64,000 nucleotides of DNA from Microbacterium arabinogalactanolyticum. GTDB taxonomy: Bacteria > Actinomycetota > Actinomycetes > Actinomycetales > Microbacteriaceae. The notes beneath the pieces were generated by a model. It was not told the origin of the DNA and did not search any database. It saw only the letters and a list, made by a program, of their open reading frames with translations. This document shows positions 52,354-59,682 of this stretch, piece by piece. The DNA lies in the NCBI RefSeq assembly GCF_030268005.1, contig NZ_BRZC01000007.1, positions 531,554 to 595,553 on the forward strand, written 5' to 3'. The stretch's first letter is position 1. Every line of letters begins with the position of its first letter. The position numbers and the translations under genes are program-made.

Positions 52354-54101
52354 GCGAACACCTTCCGCATCCACATCGCCAGGCCCTCGAGCGCGAGCAC
52401 GGTCACCAGGATCATGATCACGATGCTGGCCACGAGCGGGTAGTTCGAGCCCTGGCCGGCGTTGAGCAGGTAGTAGCCGACCCCGCCGCCGCCGACGATG
52501 CCGAGCAGGGTCGCCGCGCGCACGTTGGTGTCGAGCATGTAGAACGTGTGCCCGATGAGCGCACGCGAGCCCTGCGGGAAGGTCGCCGCCGCATACATCT
52601 GCAGACGGGTGGCCCCGGTGGCGAGCAGCGCGCGCTCTGGCCCTCGTGGCACCTCCTCGAAGGAGTCGGCGATGAGCTTGCCGAGCAGGCCGATGCCGCC
52701 GATGGCGAGGGCGATGGTCCCCGCCTGCGGGCCGAGGCCGGTGATGATGATCAGCACGATCGCGAGGATCAGCTCGGGGATGCCGCGGATGATCACCAGC
52801 AGCAGCCGGAAGCCGCCCTGCACGCCGCGGTTCGGGGCGACGTTGCGCGCCGCGAGCGATCCGATCACCAGCGAGAGCACGAACGTGATGAGGGTGGCGG
52901 CGAGGGCGATCTTCACCGTGTCGAGCATCGCCGCGCCGATCACCGCGAAGCCGTAGTTGCCGAAGTCCGGCGGCCAGAACTGCGCCGCGACCGCGGGCAC
53001 CTTGCTCCAGAAGGTGAGCAGATCGCCCCAGACGATGTCGCTGACCACGGCGGATGCCACGACCACGGCGACCGCGATCCAGCCGGCCATGGTGTTGCGC
53101 ACGCGCTGCGGAGTCCACGGACGGCGCAGCGCCTGCTCGACGGTGTCGTACCGACGTGCGCCCACCGCGTCCCCCGTCGGCGCAGCCTGCGACCGACGCG
53201 AGAAGAGCCGCACGAACATGCCCCTGCCGGCATCCTTCTCGCCCAGCATCGCCACGCGCACGGCGCTGGAGATGATCTCCATCACCACGCACAGCACGAA
53301 GATGACCAGCGCGATGCCGAGACCGAGGCCGTAGTCCAGCGACTTGAAGGCGTGCGACATCTCCAGACCCAGTCCCGCGACGCCCACATAGCCGAGCACC
53401 ACCGAACCGCGCAGGTTGATGTCGTTGCGGTGCAGCACGGTGGCGACCCAGCTGGGAAGCACCTGCGGCAGCACGCCGGTGGTGAACTCCTGCATCCGCG
53501 TACCGCCGGCGGCGCGGATGGCCAGACGCGGCCCCTCGTCGATCTGCTCGATCGCGTCCGCGAACATCTTCGAGATCATGCCGATCGAGTGGATGCCGAT
53601 GGCCAGGATGCCCGGGAGCGTGCCGAGCGAGAACATGAGCACGAACACCATGGCCAGCACCACATCGGGCAGCGCGCGGGTGAAGACGCCGATGAAGCGG
53701 GCGAGGGCGCGCAGCGCCGGATGCGGCGTGGTGTTGGATGCGGCGAGGTACGCGATCGGCACTGAGAGCGCGGCTGCCAGCAGGGTGCCGGTGAGGACCA
53801 GGCCCACCGTGAGCACGGTCTGCTGCAGCAGTTCGCCGGGCTCGGGGAAGCTCAGGCCGCCGACGCGGGTGAAGAAGCGCTCGGCGTTGCCGAGGCTGTC
53901 GGCCACGCCCGCGAAGCTGATGTCGATGTCGCGCAGCGAGACGACGGCGAGGCCCGCGATCACCAGCAGGGTGATGCTCGCGCTGATGCGCTCGGGGCTC
54001 AGGCGCCGGCGCGGCGCGCGCGCCTGCAGCTCGGCATCCGCACCGCCCTGGCTCCCGGAACCCGTCGAAGGGCCCCCGGAGCGCTCGAGAAGAGATGTCA
54101 T
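52350..54101 (-). CDS. phnE: Phosphonate ABC transporter permease, PhnE-PhnE fusion
   Basis: A 583-residue permease with two tandem PhnE-type domains (about residues 70-290 and 350-583). Each has about six hydrophobic helices and an EAA-like loop (DAIEQIDEGPRLAIRAAGGT; DSFEEVPRGPERALLATGAT). Separate phnE1 and phnE2 genes in other species are here one polypeptide. Residues 7-19 (ERSGGPSTGSGSQ) are encoded by a REP-like repeat. It pairs with PhnC and PhnD to import phosphonates. Confidence 0.87.
   Translation of the reverse strand: MTSLLERSGGPSTGSGSQGGADAELQARAPRRRLSPERISASITLLVIAGLAVVSLRDIDISFAGVADSLGNAERFFTRVGGLSFPEPGELLQQTVLTVGLVLTGTLLAAALSVPIAYLAASNTTPHPALRALARFIGVFTRALPDVVLAMVFVLMFSLGTLPGILAIGIHSIGMISKMFADAIEQIDEGPRLAIRAAGGTRMQEFTTGVLPQVLPSWVATVLHRNDINLRGSVVLGYVGVAGLGLEMSHAFKSLDYGLGLGIALVIFVLCVVMEIISSAVRVAMLGEKDAGRGMFVRLFSRRSQAAPTGDAVGARRYDTVEQALRRPWTPQRVRNTMAGWIAVAVVVASAVVSDIVWGDLLTFWSKVPAVAAQFWPPDFGNYGFAVIGAAMLDTVKIALAATLITFVLSLVIGSLAARNVAPNRGVQGGFRLLLVIIRGIPELILAIVLIIITGLGPQAGTIALAIGGIGLLGKLIADSFEEVPRGPERALLATGATRLQMYAAATFPQGSRALIGHTFYMLDTNVRAATLLGIVGGGGVGYYLLNAGQGSNYPLVASIVIMILVTVLALEGLAMWMRKVFA
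54049..54076. repeat. REP-like element inside phnE
   Basis: CTGGCTCCCGGAACCCGTCG continuing to AAGGGCCCC is, in reverse complement, close to the intergenic element at 12481-12506. It lies within the first 20 codons of phnE and adds a Ser/Gly-rich linker in frame. Confidence 0.55.
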
Positions 54102-54910
54102 GCGACCGGCTCCGCGATCATGAGCTCGGTCTCCATGGCCTGGATCTCGCCGGTGCTGGTGGCGACGCGACCGTAGATCTCCATGACCTGCGCCTTGTCG
54201 AGCCCGGAGGTGTCGGTGTCGAGCACGACCTGGCCGTGACGCAGGCCCACGATGCGGTCGGCCCAGTCGATCGCGAGGTCGACCTGGTGCAGGCTGCACA
54301 GCACCGTGAGCCCGTCGTCGGCGGCGATCTCGCGGATGAGCGCCATCACCTGCGAGCTCGACTCGGGGTCGAGCGAGGCGACCGGCTCGTCGGCGAGCAG
54401 CACCTGCGGGTTCTGCATGAGCGCGCGGGCGATGGCCACGCGCTGCTGCTGACCCCCGGAGAGGGTGTCGGCGCGCTGATAGGCACGGTCGAGCAGCCCC
54501 ACGCGGTCGAGGTGGCCGAGGGCGCGCAGCTTGTGCGCCCGGGAGTACGAGAACAGCCCGAGCCGTGGGCCGCGGAGCCCGGCGAGCGAGCCGGACAGCA
54601 CGTTCTCGAGCACGGTGAGCGAGCCCACCAGCTCGAACTGCTGGAAGATGAAGCCGACGCGGCTGCGCAGCCGGCGCAGCGCCTTGCCGCGCAGGGCCGG
54701 CACCTGCTCGCCGAGCACGCTGACGCTGCCGGACGTGGGGATCTCGAGGGCGTCGATGTGCCGCAGCAGCGTGGACTTGCCCGAGCCGGAGAGGCCCAGC
54801 AGCACGACGATCTCGCCGCGTCCGACGGTGAGGTCCACGTCGGAGAGAGCGGTGGTGGAGTCGAAGCGCTTGGTGAGGGATTCGATGCGGATGACCGGCT
54901 CGGTGCTCAT
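54098..54910 (-). CDS. phnC: Phosphonate ABC transporter ATP-binding protein
   Basis: A 270-residue ABC ATPase with Walker A GLSGSGKST, signature LSGGQQQRVAIARAL, Walker B LLADEPVASLDPESS and the H-loop His in LCSLHQVDLA. It energises PhnE. The stop overlaps the phnE start (ATGA). The gap to phnD is 94 nt, larger than elsewhere in the operon, and has no clear hairpin. Confidence 0.9.
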   Translation of the reverse strand: MSTEPVIRIESLTKRFDSTTALSDVDLTVGRGEIVVLLGLSGSGKSTLLRHIDALEIPTSGSVSVLGEQVPALRGKALRRLRSRVGFIFQQFELVGSLTVLENVLSGSLAGLRGPRLGLFSYSRAHKLRALGHLDRVGLLDRAYQRADTLSGGQQQRVAIARALMQNPQVLLADEPVASLDPESSSQVMALIREIAADDGLTVLCSLHQVDLAIDWADRIVGLRHGQVVLDTDTSGLDKAQVMEIYGRVATSTGEIQAMETELMIAEPVA

Positions 54911-55004
54911 GACAATCTCTTTCGGTTCGGATCTGCGGCTGCGCCGCCTCGATCGATGACGACCAGCCGGGCGCAGGGTGCTGCGCCCGGCTGGTCGGAT
55001 CAGA

Positions 55005-55931
55005 TCAGGCCTTGCACTGCTTGGCGTTGGTCTGCTTGCAGATGTCGCGGATGACGTCGTAGTACTTGTCGTCGACCGGCTTGGTGGCGTAGAAGGTCGC
55101 GCGGAACGCGTCGGAGTCGGCGCTGGTGATGCCGGCCTTGATGATGTCGTCGATGGTGATCTCGGCGAGCGAGTCGACCAGCTTCTTCTTCACGTCGTCG
55201 GGCAGGCCGTTCGCGTACACGAGGGGCGCGCCGGGGACCATGGTCTTGGCGATGACCTTGACCTTGTCGGACTTGGCGACCTCGCTGTCCTCTGCGAAGC
55301 CCGCCTCGCACTCCGTGCCCTCACCGGTCTTGGTGACACTGACGTCGTGCTTGCCCGCGAAGACGGGGGTGATGTCCTTCTCGGGGTCGATGCCGGCCTT
55401 GATGAGGTTGTAGGTCGGGAACAGATACCCCGAGGTCGAGGACGGGTCCACGAAGCAGACCTTCTTGCCCTTGAAGTCCTCGATGGTGCTGATCGCCGAG
55501 TCCTTGGGGGCGATGGCCATCGAGTAGTAGCCGGGCTCCTGGCCCTCCTTGGTGACGATCGAGGAGATCGGGGTGAGCTTCGCGCCGTTGTTCGTGGCGG
55601 TGATGTACGTGAAGCCCGAGAAGGAGGCGACGTCGACCTTGCCCGCGATCGAGGCCTCGATGAGCGCGGCGTAGTCGGTCGACTCGTGGTACTCGACCTT
55701 CTTGCCGGTCTCCTTGGCGATGTAGTCCATCAGCGGCTGGTAGTTGGTCTCGGTGTCGACCGAGTCGGGGACGACGCCGAAGACGAGGGTGTTCTCATCG
55801 ATCGCGTAGCCGGACTTCGCGTCGCTGGGAGCGTCGCTTCCGGGGGCCGCGCCGGCGGAGCCGGAGCAGGCGGCGAGGCCGAGAGCCAGCAGGACGGCGC
55901 CGGCGACGGCGGGGAGAGCACGAAGCTTCAT
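55005..55931 (-). CDS. phnD: Phosphonate-binding lipoprotein
   Basis: A 308-residue substrate-binding protein. The signal peptide MKLRALPAVAGAVLLALGLA ends in the lipobox LAAC, so Cys22 is lipidated and the protein faces outward. The mature part has PhnD hallmarks: VFGVVPDSVDTETNYQPLMD, VEYHESTDYAALIEA and FVDPSSTSGYLFP. The binding pocket residues suggest a phosphonate, but the ligand (methyl-, aminoethyl- or other) cannot be read. First gene of the operon. Confidence 0.88.
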   Translation of the reverse strand: MKLRALPAVAGAVLLALGLAACSGSAGAAPGSDAPSDAKSGYAIDENTLVFGVVPDSVDTETNYQPLMDYIAKETGKKVEYHESTDYAALIEASIAGKVDVASFSGFTYITATNNGAKLTPISSIVTKEGQEPGYYSMAIAPKDSAISTIEDFKGKKVCFVDPSSTSGYLFPTYNLIKAGIDPEKDITPVFAGKHDVSVTKTGEGTECEAGFAEDSEVAKSDKVKVIAKTMVPGAPLVYANGLPDDVKKKLVDSLAEITIDDIIKAGITSADSDAFRATFYATKPVDDKYYDVIRDICKQTNAKQCKA

Positions 55932-56061
55932 GAGGACCTTTCAGGGGTGTCGGGAAGGTGTCCGACTGAAACTCTGACAGCCCGGATGCCGAGAAATGTA
56001 CCTATCTTGGGACTGTTCAGCGCCCGTTCACCAAGGGTTCTTCCGGGTTAACTCCGCGCGA

Positions 56062-56084
56062 ATTGACCGCCCCGAGCGGTCGAT
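56062..56084. promoter_or_regulatory. Candidate GntR operator between phnD and its regulator
   Basis: ATTGACCGC (56062-56070) and GCGGTCGAT (56076-56084) are nearly perfect inverted arms around CCCGA. They lie 18 nt before the GntR start and upstream of its TAGTAT -10 (56091-56096). It is well placed to regulate both divergent transcripts. Confidence 0.5.
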
Positions 56085-56102
56085 GCCAAGTAGTATGCCT
56101 AT

Positions 56103-56849
56103 GTGGCTGAAGCTGTCTACTCCCAGATCGCCGACGACCTCCGCGCACAGATCTCATCGGGGGCGCTGCGTCCCGGCGACGACGTGCCGACAGAGGCCGA
56201 GCTGGCCGAGCGGTGGCGCACCTCGCGCGGGCCGATCCGCAACGCGCTCGCGACGCTCCGGGCCGAGGGCCTGATCCAGACCCATCGCGGACGCCCTGCG
56301 CGCGTGGTGTCCAAGAAGGCCGATCAGGCGGTCGACGTGTCGGTGCCGTTCACGCGCTGGGCGCGCGAGCTGGGCGTGACGCCGGGGGCGGTCACGCAGG
56401 AGATCAGCCTGCGTCGGGCCGGGGCGGAGCGGGCCTCCGCACTGGAGGTCTCCCCCGACGACACCATCGTGAGCGTGATCAGGCTGCGCCTGCTGGACGG
56501 CAGGCCGACCATGCTCGAGCGGCTCTCGTATCGCGAGGACGTCGGCCGGCTGCTGCTGCAGGCAGACCTCGACGCGATCTCCATCACCGAGCACCTCGCC
56601 GCCCACGGGCATCCGATCGTCGGCCTGCAGCATGAGATCGACGCGGTGGCCGCCGACGAGCAGGATGCCGCGCTGCTGCGCGTGCCGACCGGTTCCCCCA
56701 TCCTGCGGCTCAGCCGGATCTCCCGGGATGCCGACGGCCGCGTCTTCGAGGCCTCCGAGGACCGCTATCTCAGCGAGGTGGTGAGGTTCACGGTCGCCGC
56801 GTCCGGGATCTCGGCCGACGGCCAGTATCTTCGCGCCGTCGGCGGTTAG
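56103..56849 (+). CDS. GntR/HutC family regulator of the phn operon
   Basis: A 248-residue regulator. The N-terminal winged helix (residues 1-70; LRPGDDVPTEAELAERWRTS) precedes a UTRA ligand-binding domain (about 90-240). It is divergent from phnD, the usual location of phosphonate-operon GntR repressors such as PhnF. GTG at 56103 lies 6 nt after TAGTAT, so it is probably leaderless. The effector is presumably the imported phosphonate or an intermediate. Confidence 0.87.
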   Translation: MAEAVYSQIADDLRAQISSGALRPGDDVPTEAELAERWRTSRGPIRNALATLRAEGLIQTHRGRPARVVSKKADQAVDVSVPFTRWARELGVTPGAVTQEISLRRAGAERASALEVSPDDTIVSVIRLRLLDGRPTMLERLSYREDVGRLLLQADLDAISITEHLAAHGHPIVGLQHEIDAVAADEQDAALLRVPTGSPILRLSRISRDADGRVFEASEDRYLSEVVRFTVAASGISADGQYLRAVGG

Positions 56850-56857
56850 GACACCTG

Positions 56858-57349
56858 ATGGGCATACAGGCCGCATACACGCTGGTGGATGAGCAGACGC
56901 TCGATCGACTCGTCGAGTCCGCTCCGGAGCATCTCGTGGACGAGCTCGAACGTCTGGAGCTGCGCGAGGGCTCGACGATCTACCTCGACAAGCTCTGGGA
57001 CGGACTGCATTTCCTCCTGACCGGCGTCTCGGCATCCACGCCCATCGACGACTCCCCTCTCAGCGAGGCCGTCGTCGGCGTGCACGTGTTCGACTCGGAC
57101 GACTTCATCGGTTGCACCGAGCAGGATGAGCTGGCCCCGATCATCGCCGCTCTGGACGCCGTCGACGTGGATGCGCTCCTCGCCGCCGCCGACTTCACCG
57201 CGTTCAGCGAGGCCGGACTGTACCCGCGCATCTGGGACGGCGATGACGACGCCCTGCGACGGGAGCTCTCCGCGGCGTTCACGACGCTCTGCCTGGTCCA
57301 CAAGCGGGCTGCGGCCGAGGGGATGCACCTGATCATCAGCATCCTCTGA
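56858..57349 (+). CDS. DUF1877-like (YfbM) protein
   Basis: A 163-residue protein similar to the DUF1877 family: MGIQAAYTLVDEQTLDRLVE, then LDKLWDGLHFLLTG and a C-terminal FTTLCLVHKRAAAEGMHLI. It has two internal acidic loops. Function unknown; E. coli YfbM is a member. It starts 8 nt after the GntR stop and may be cotranscribed. No phosphonate link is evident. Confidence 0.78.
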   Translation: MGIQAAYTLVDEQTLDRLVESAPEHLVDELERLELREGSTIYLDKLWDGLHFLLTGVSASTPIDDSPLSEAVVGVHVFDSDDFIGCTEQDELAPIIAALDAVDVDALLAAADFTAFSEAGLYPRIWDGDDDALRRELSAAFTTLCLVHKRAAAEGMHLIISIL

Positions 57350-57425
57350 CGGACGACCCGGAGTGCGGACGGACGTCGGCTGATGAGTGGCAGCACCACC
57401 GCGCTGAAAGGTCCGTTAACCAGAT

Positions 57426-57477
57426 GCGATCGCGAGCGCGTGGTACTGAAGCCTATGAAAATCGCGCTCGCGATCGC
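57426..57477. terminator. 15-bp perfect hairpin
   Basis: GCGATCGCGAGCGCG (57426-57440) and its exact complement (57463-57477) enclose a 22-nt loop. It lies 77 nt after the DUF1877-like stop and is a probable terminator on the plus strand. Confidence 0.5.
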
Positions 57478-57557
57478 GGCGCTGGGGAAGCGCCTTGTTT
57501 AAGCGCTGGGGACGCTTATCTGGGGAGATCCCAGGATATGACCCGCTTCCAACCGAT

Positions 57558-57585
57558 ATATAGGTCCGAAAGGCGAGACCTATAT
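57558..57585 (-). terminator. Hairpin downstream of the kinase gene
   Basis: ATATAGGTC (57558-57566) and GACCTATAT (57577-57585) form a perfect 9-bp stem with a 10-nt loop, 38 nt past the kinase stop. Confidence 0.45.
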
Positions 57586-57622
57586 GGACTTTCGTCTAGT
57601 TCTGGACCGGCGACGACAGGGC

Positions 57623-58765
57623 TCAGGAAAGCGGCATCCGGGTGTGGACCTGCCAGAGACCGCCCGTCTCCCCCGCGCTGAACTCGCCGCTCGCGCCGAT
57701 CACGCGCTCGGCCATGCGGTTCAAGCCGGTGCCGCTGGAGGGCAGGTCGCGCCGCGGCGTCGACGGCAGCGGGCTGAGGATGGTGAGCGTCGCGTGCTCG
57801 TCGTCGACCTGGATCTCCATCCGCACCTGCCCGGCCCCGGCGTGCTTGAGGATGTTGGTCGCCGACTCCCGGACGATGCGGGCGAACACGATGTCCGCAA
57901 TGCGCGGGATGCGCTCGTCGAGCGAATCGCCGGTGACGACCACGTCATGGCCGGCCGCCTCGATCTCGGCACGGGCCTCGTCGATCGCCTCGCCCAGGTC
58001 ACCGGTCTGCACGGCGGTCTCGCGGGGCCCGTCATCGGCGAGCTCGATCACGAAGCGGAGGTCGGTCATCGCCTTGCGTGCGGCGACGCGGATGGCCTCC
58101 TGGGAGGCGGCGCTGACGGTCGGGTCGTCGAGCATCTGCACGTGCAGGGCGACGACGGTGAGGTGGTGGGCGATGCTGTCGTGCAGTTCCCCGGCGATCC
58201 AGCGCCGTTCGGCGAGAACCGCCTGGCGTTCCTGCTCCGCACTCTCCGCGAGGCGCGACTCGAGAGTGCGCCCTCGTGCGGATGCGAGTCGCAGCGCGTA
58301 GCCGACGGCTCCAGCGACGGTGGCGACGATGAGGTAGACCCCGACGTTCACGGGAACGCGGTGATCGCCGTACGCGACAGCGGCGGTGGCCACGAGGAAC
58401 CCGCCGAGGTAGGACAGCACGAGCGCTGTCGATCCGAGCCGCATCACCAGACCCGCCGCGATCGCCGCGGCGAACAGCACCGAGGAGTCCTTGCCGACGA
58501 AGAAGGAAAGGATGAAGACGCAGCCCAGCAAGATGGTCGCGACAGGCGGCCACCACAGGTAGAGCACGAACACCGCGGTGGCGGCGACGCTGAACGCGAC
58601 GCCGACCGGATCCATGCCCGGCGTGAAGATCAGGCCGACGATATCGACGCCTGACACCACGACGAGAAACACGAGCATGACGATGCGCTCGACGGTGTTC
58701 AGACGCTCACCTCGGCTGAGGTGGAGGATGCGGGGATCATCCCGGGTCGTTCGGACGAACGGCAT
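57623..58765 (-). CDS. Sensor histidine kinase (NarL-partner type)
   Basis: A 380-residue kinase. The first 160 residues contain about five or six membrane helices with short loops (VMLVFLVVVSGVDIVGLIF onward). The dimerisation segment has the phospho-His in GELHDSIAHHLTVVALHVQM. The HATPase has Asn in ESATNILKHA and G-boxes (SSGTGLNRMAERVIG). The purine tract GGAGGATAGGAG precedes the ATG by an unusually long 11 nt. It follows a 15-codon peptide gene and is divergent from its likely regulator. The membrane sensor with almost no outer loops fits a lipophilic or membrane-inserting ligand. Confidence 0.87.
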   Translation of the reverse strand: MPFVRTTRDDPRILHLSRGERLNTVERIVMLVFLVVVSGVDIVGLIFTPGMDPVGVAFSVAATAVFVLYLWWPPVATILLGCVFILSFFVGKDSSVLFAAAIAAGLVMRLGSTALVLSYLGGFLVATAAVAYGDHRVPVNVGVYLIVATVAGAVGYALRLASARGRTLESRLAESAEQERQAVLAERRWIAGELHDSIAHHLTVVALHVQMLDDPTVSAASQEAIRVAARKAMTDLRFVIELADDGPRETAVQTGDLGEAIDEARAEIEAAGHDVVVTGDSLDERIPRIADIVFARIVRESATNILKHAGAGQVRMEIQVDDEHATLTILSPLPSTPRRDLPSSGTGLNRMAERVIGASGEFSAGETGGLWQVHTRMPLS

Positions 58766-58797
58766 GGGTCAAGTATCTCCTATCCTCCGAGTTACAA

Positions 58798-58845
58798 TCA
58801 GCGGATAGCACCGAAGAGGCGGGCAAGCTGCTCCCAGAAGGACAT
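58798..58845 (-). CDS. 15-residue amphipathic peptide gene
   Basis: The ORF encodes MSFWEQLARLFGAIR. Its start is preceded, 5 nt away, by GGAGGTGA (58851-58858), an exact 8-nt complement to the 16S rRNA 3' end and the best Shine-Dalgarno sequence in the window. As a helix, F3, W4, L7, L10, F11 and I14 form one hydrophobic face; E5, R9 and R15 lie opposite. It resembles phenol-soluble modulins or membrane-active signalling peptides. It lies 32 nt upstream of the kinase start, in the same direction. Expression is inferred from the Shine-Dalgarno sequence. Confidence 0.5.
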   Translation of the reverse strand: MSFWEQLARLFGAIR

Positions 58846-58994
58846 CTGATTCACCTCCACTTTTAGGTCTTTTGGCCAGGTACCTATTGATCTTCTCGGT
58901 GAATGAGCTGAAACACATCGCACCTGCGACCAGAGTTGAATGGCCGAAAGTCCACATCGCGTCCGTGGCTCTCCCCTCCGGTTAGGCTTCCTCC
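58846..58994. other. Divergent control region of the peptide-TCS locus
   Basis: The 149 nt between peptide and response-regulator starts are less GC-rich than the surroundings. AGGTACCT (58877-58884) is palindromic. On the plus strand TAGGCT (58983-58988) ends 6 nt before the regulator ATG. I cannot place a clear -10 for the peptide transcript. Confidence 0.4.
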
Positions 58995-59651
58995 ATGTCG
59001 GAAATACGCGTCCTGATCGTCGATGACGACCCGCTGGTCCGGTCGGCGCTCTCGCACTTCGTCTCACGCGGCTCCGACGTCACGGTGATCGGTCAGGCCG
59101 AGAGCGGCCGCGAGGCGCTCGAGTTCCTCGAGCACGACCGTCCCGACGTCGTGATGATGGACGTGCAGATGCCCGAGATGAACGGCATCGAGGCCACCGC
59201 CGCGATCGCCGAGCGCTGGCCCGAAGTCCGCGTGCTGGCCGTCACCACGCTCGACGGCAGCGACACCGTGCTGCCGATGCTGAGCGCGGGGGCATCCGGC
59301 TACCTGCTCAAGGACTCCAGCGCCGAGAGCATCCTGGAGGGCGTGCGGGAGGTGCACAGCGGCGCGAGCTCGCTGTCCCCGCGGATCGCCTCGCTGCTGG
59401 TCAAGCACGTGCGCAGCACCGAGCCGGCCGCCGGCGCGGGCGAGGCGCTCGAACCCTTGACCGATCGGGAGTCGGAGGTGCTGGAGCGCCTGGCCCAGGG
59501 CATGTCCAACGCCGAGATCGCCCAGTCGCTCATCGTCTCGGAGGGCACGGTCAAGGCTCACCTGGGCCGCATCATGTCGAAGTGGCAGGTGCGTGACCGC
59601 GTGCAGATCCTGGTCACCGCCGCCCACGCCGGGCTCGTCGACTTCCGCTGA
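58995..59651 (+). CDS. LuxR/NarL-type response regulator
   Basis: A 218-residue regulator. The receiver has acidic Asp10-12 and phospho-Asp56 (MMDVQMPEMNG) plus Lys in YLLKDSS. The C-terminal HTH has LTDRESEVLERLAQGMSNAE and GTVKAHLGRIMSKW. It is divergent from the peptide and kinase genes and is presumably the kinase's partner. TAGGCT ends 6 nt before the ATG (leaderless). Confidence 0.9.
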   Translation: MSEIRVLIVDDDPLVRSALSHFVSRGSDVTVIGQAESGREALEFLEHDRPDVVMMDVQMPEMNGIEATAAIAERWPEVRVLAVTTLDGSDTVLPMLSAGASGYLLKDSSAESILEGVREVHSGASSLSPRIASLLVKHVRSTEPAAGAGEALEPLTDRESEVLERLAQGMSNAEIAQSLIVSEGTVKAHLGRIMSKWQVRDRVQILVTAAHAGLVDFR

Positions 59652-59682
59652 CGCGCCGCCCGCGGCATCCGCCCGCTCGCCC

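Larger units (their letters stand above)
57350..57622. other. Hairpin-rich, lower-GC intergenic segment
   Basis: This 273-nt gap lacks a credible gene. A perfect 15-bp stem (57426-57440 with 57463-57477) is followed by three small hairpins with the loop word CTGGGGA (57482, 57506, 57520) and a perfect 9-bp stem at 57558-57585. A and T rise visibly between 57450 and 57600. It may encode a structured RNA, or it may simply be the kinase gene's 3' region. Confidence 0.45.

Noticed and set aside
57350..57622. Short plus-strand ORF (57424-57681) as a gene
   Set aside because: It has no Shine-Dalgarno sequence, runs through strong hairpins into the kinase 3' end, and gives a low-complexity translation.
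58769..58957. A 62-codon minus-strand ORF overlapping the 15-residue peptide
   Set aside because: It lacks a Shine-Dalgarno sequence and recognisable composition. The perfect Shine-Dalgarno sequence inside it serves the peptide in another frame.
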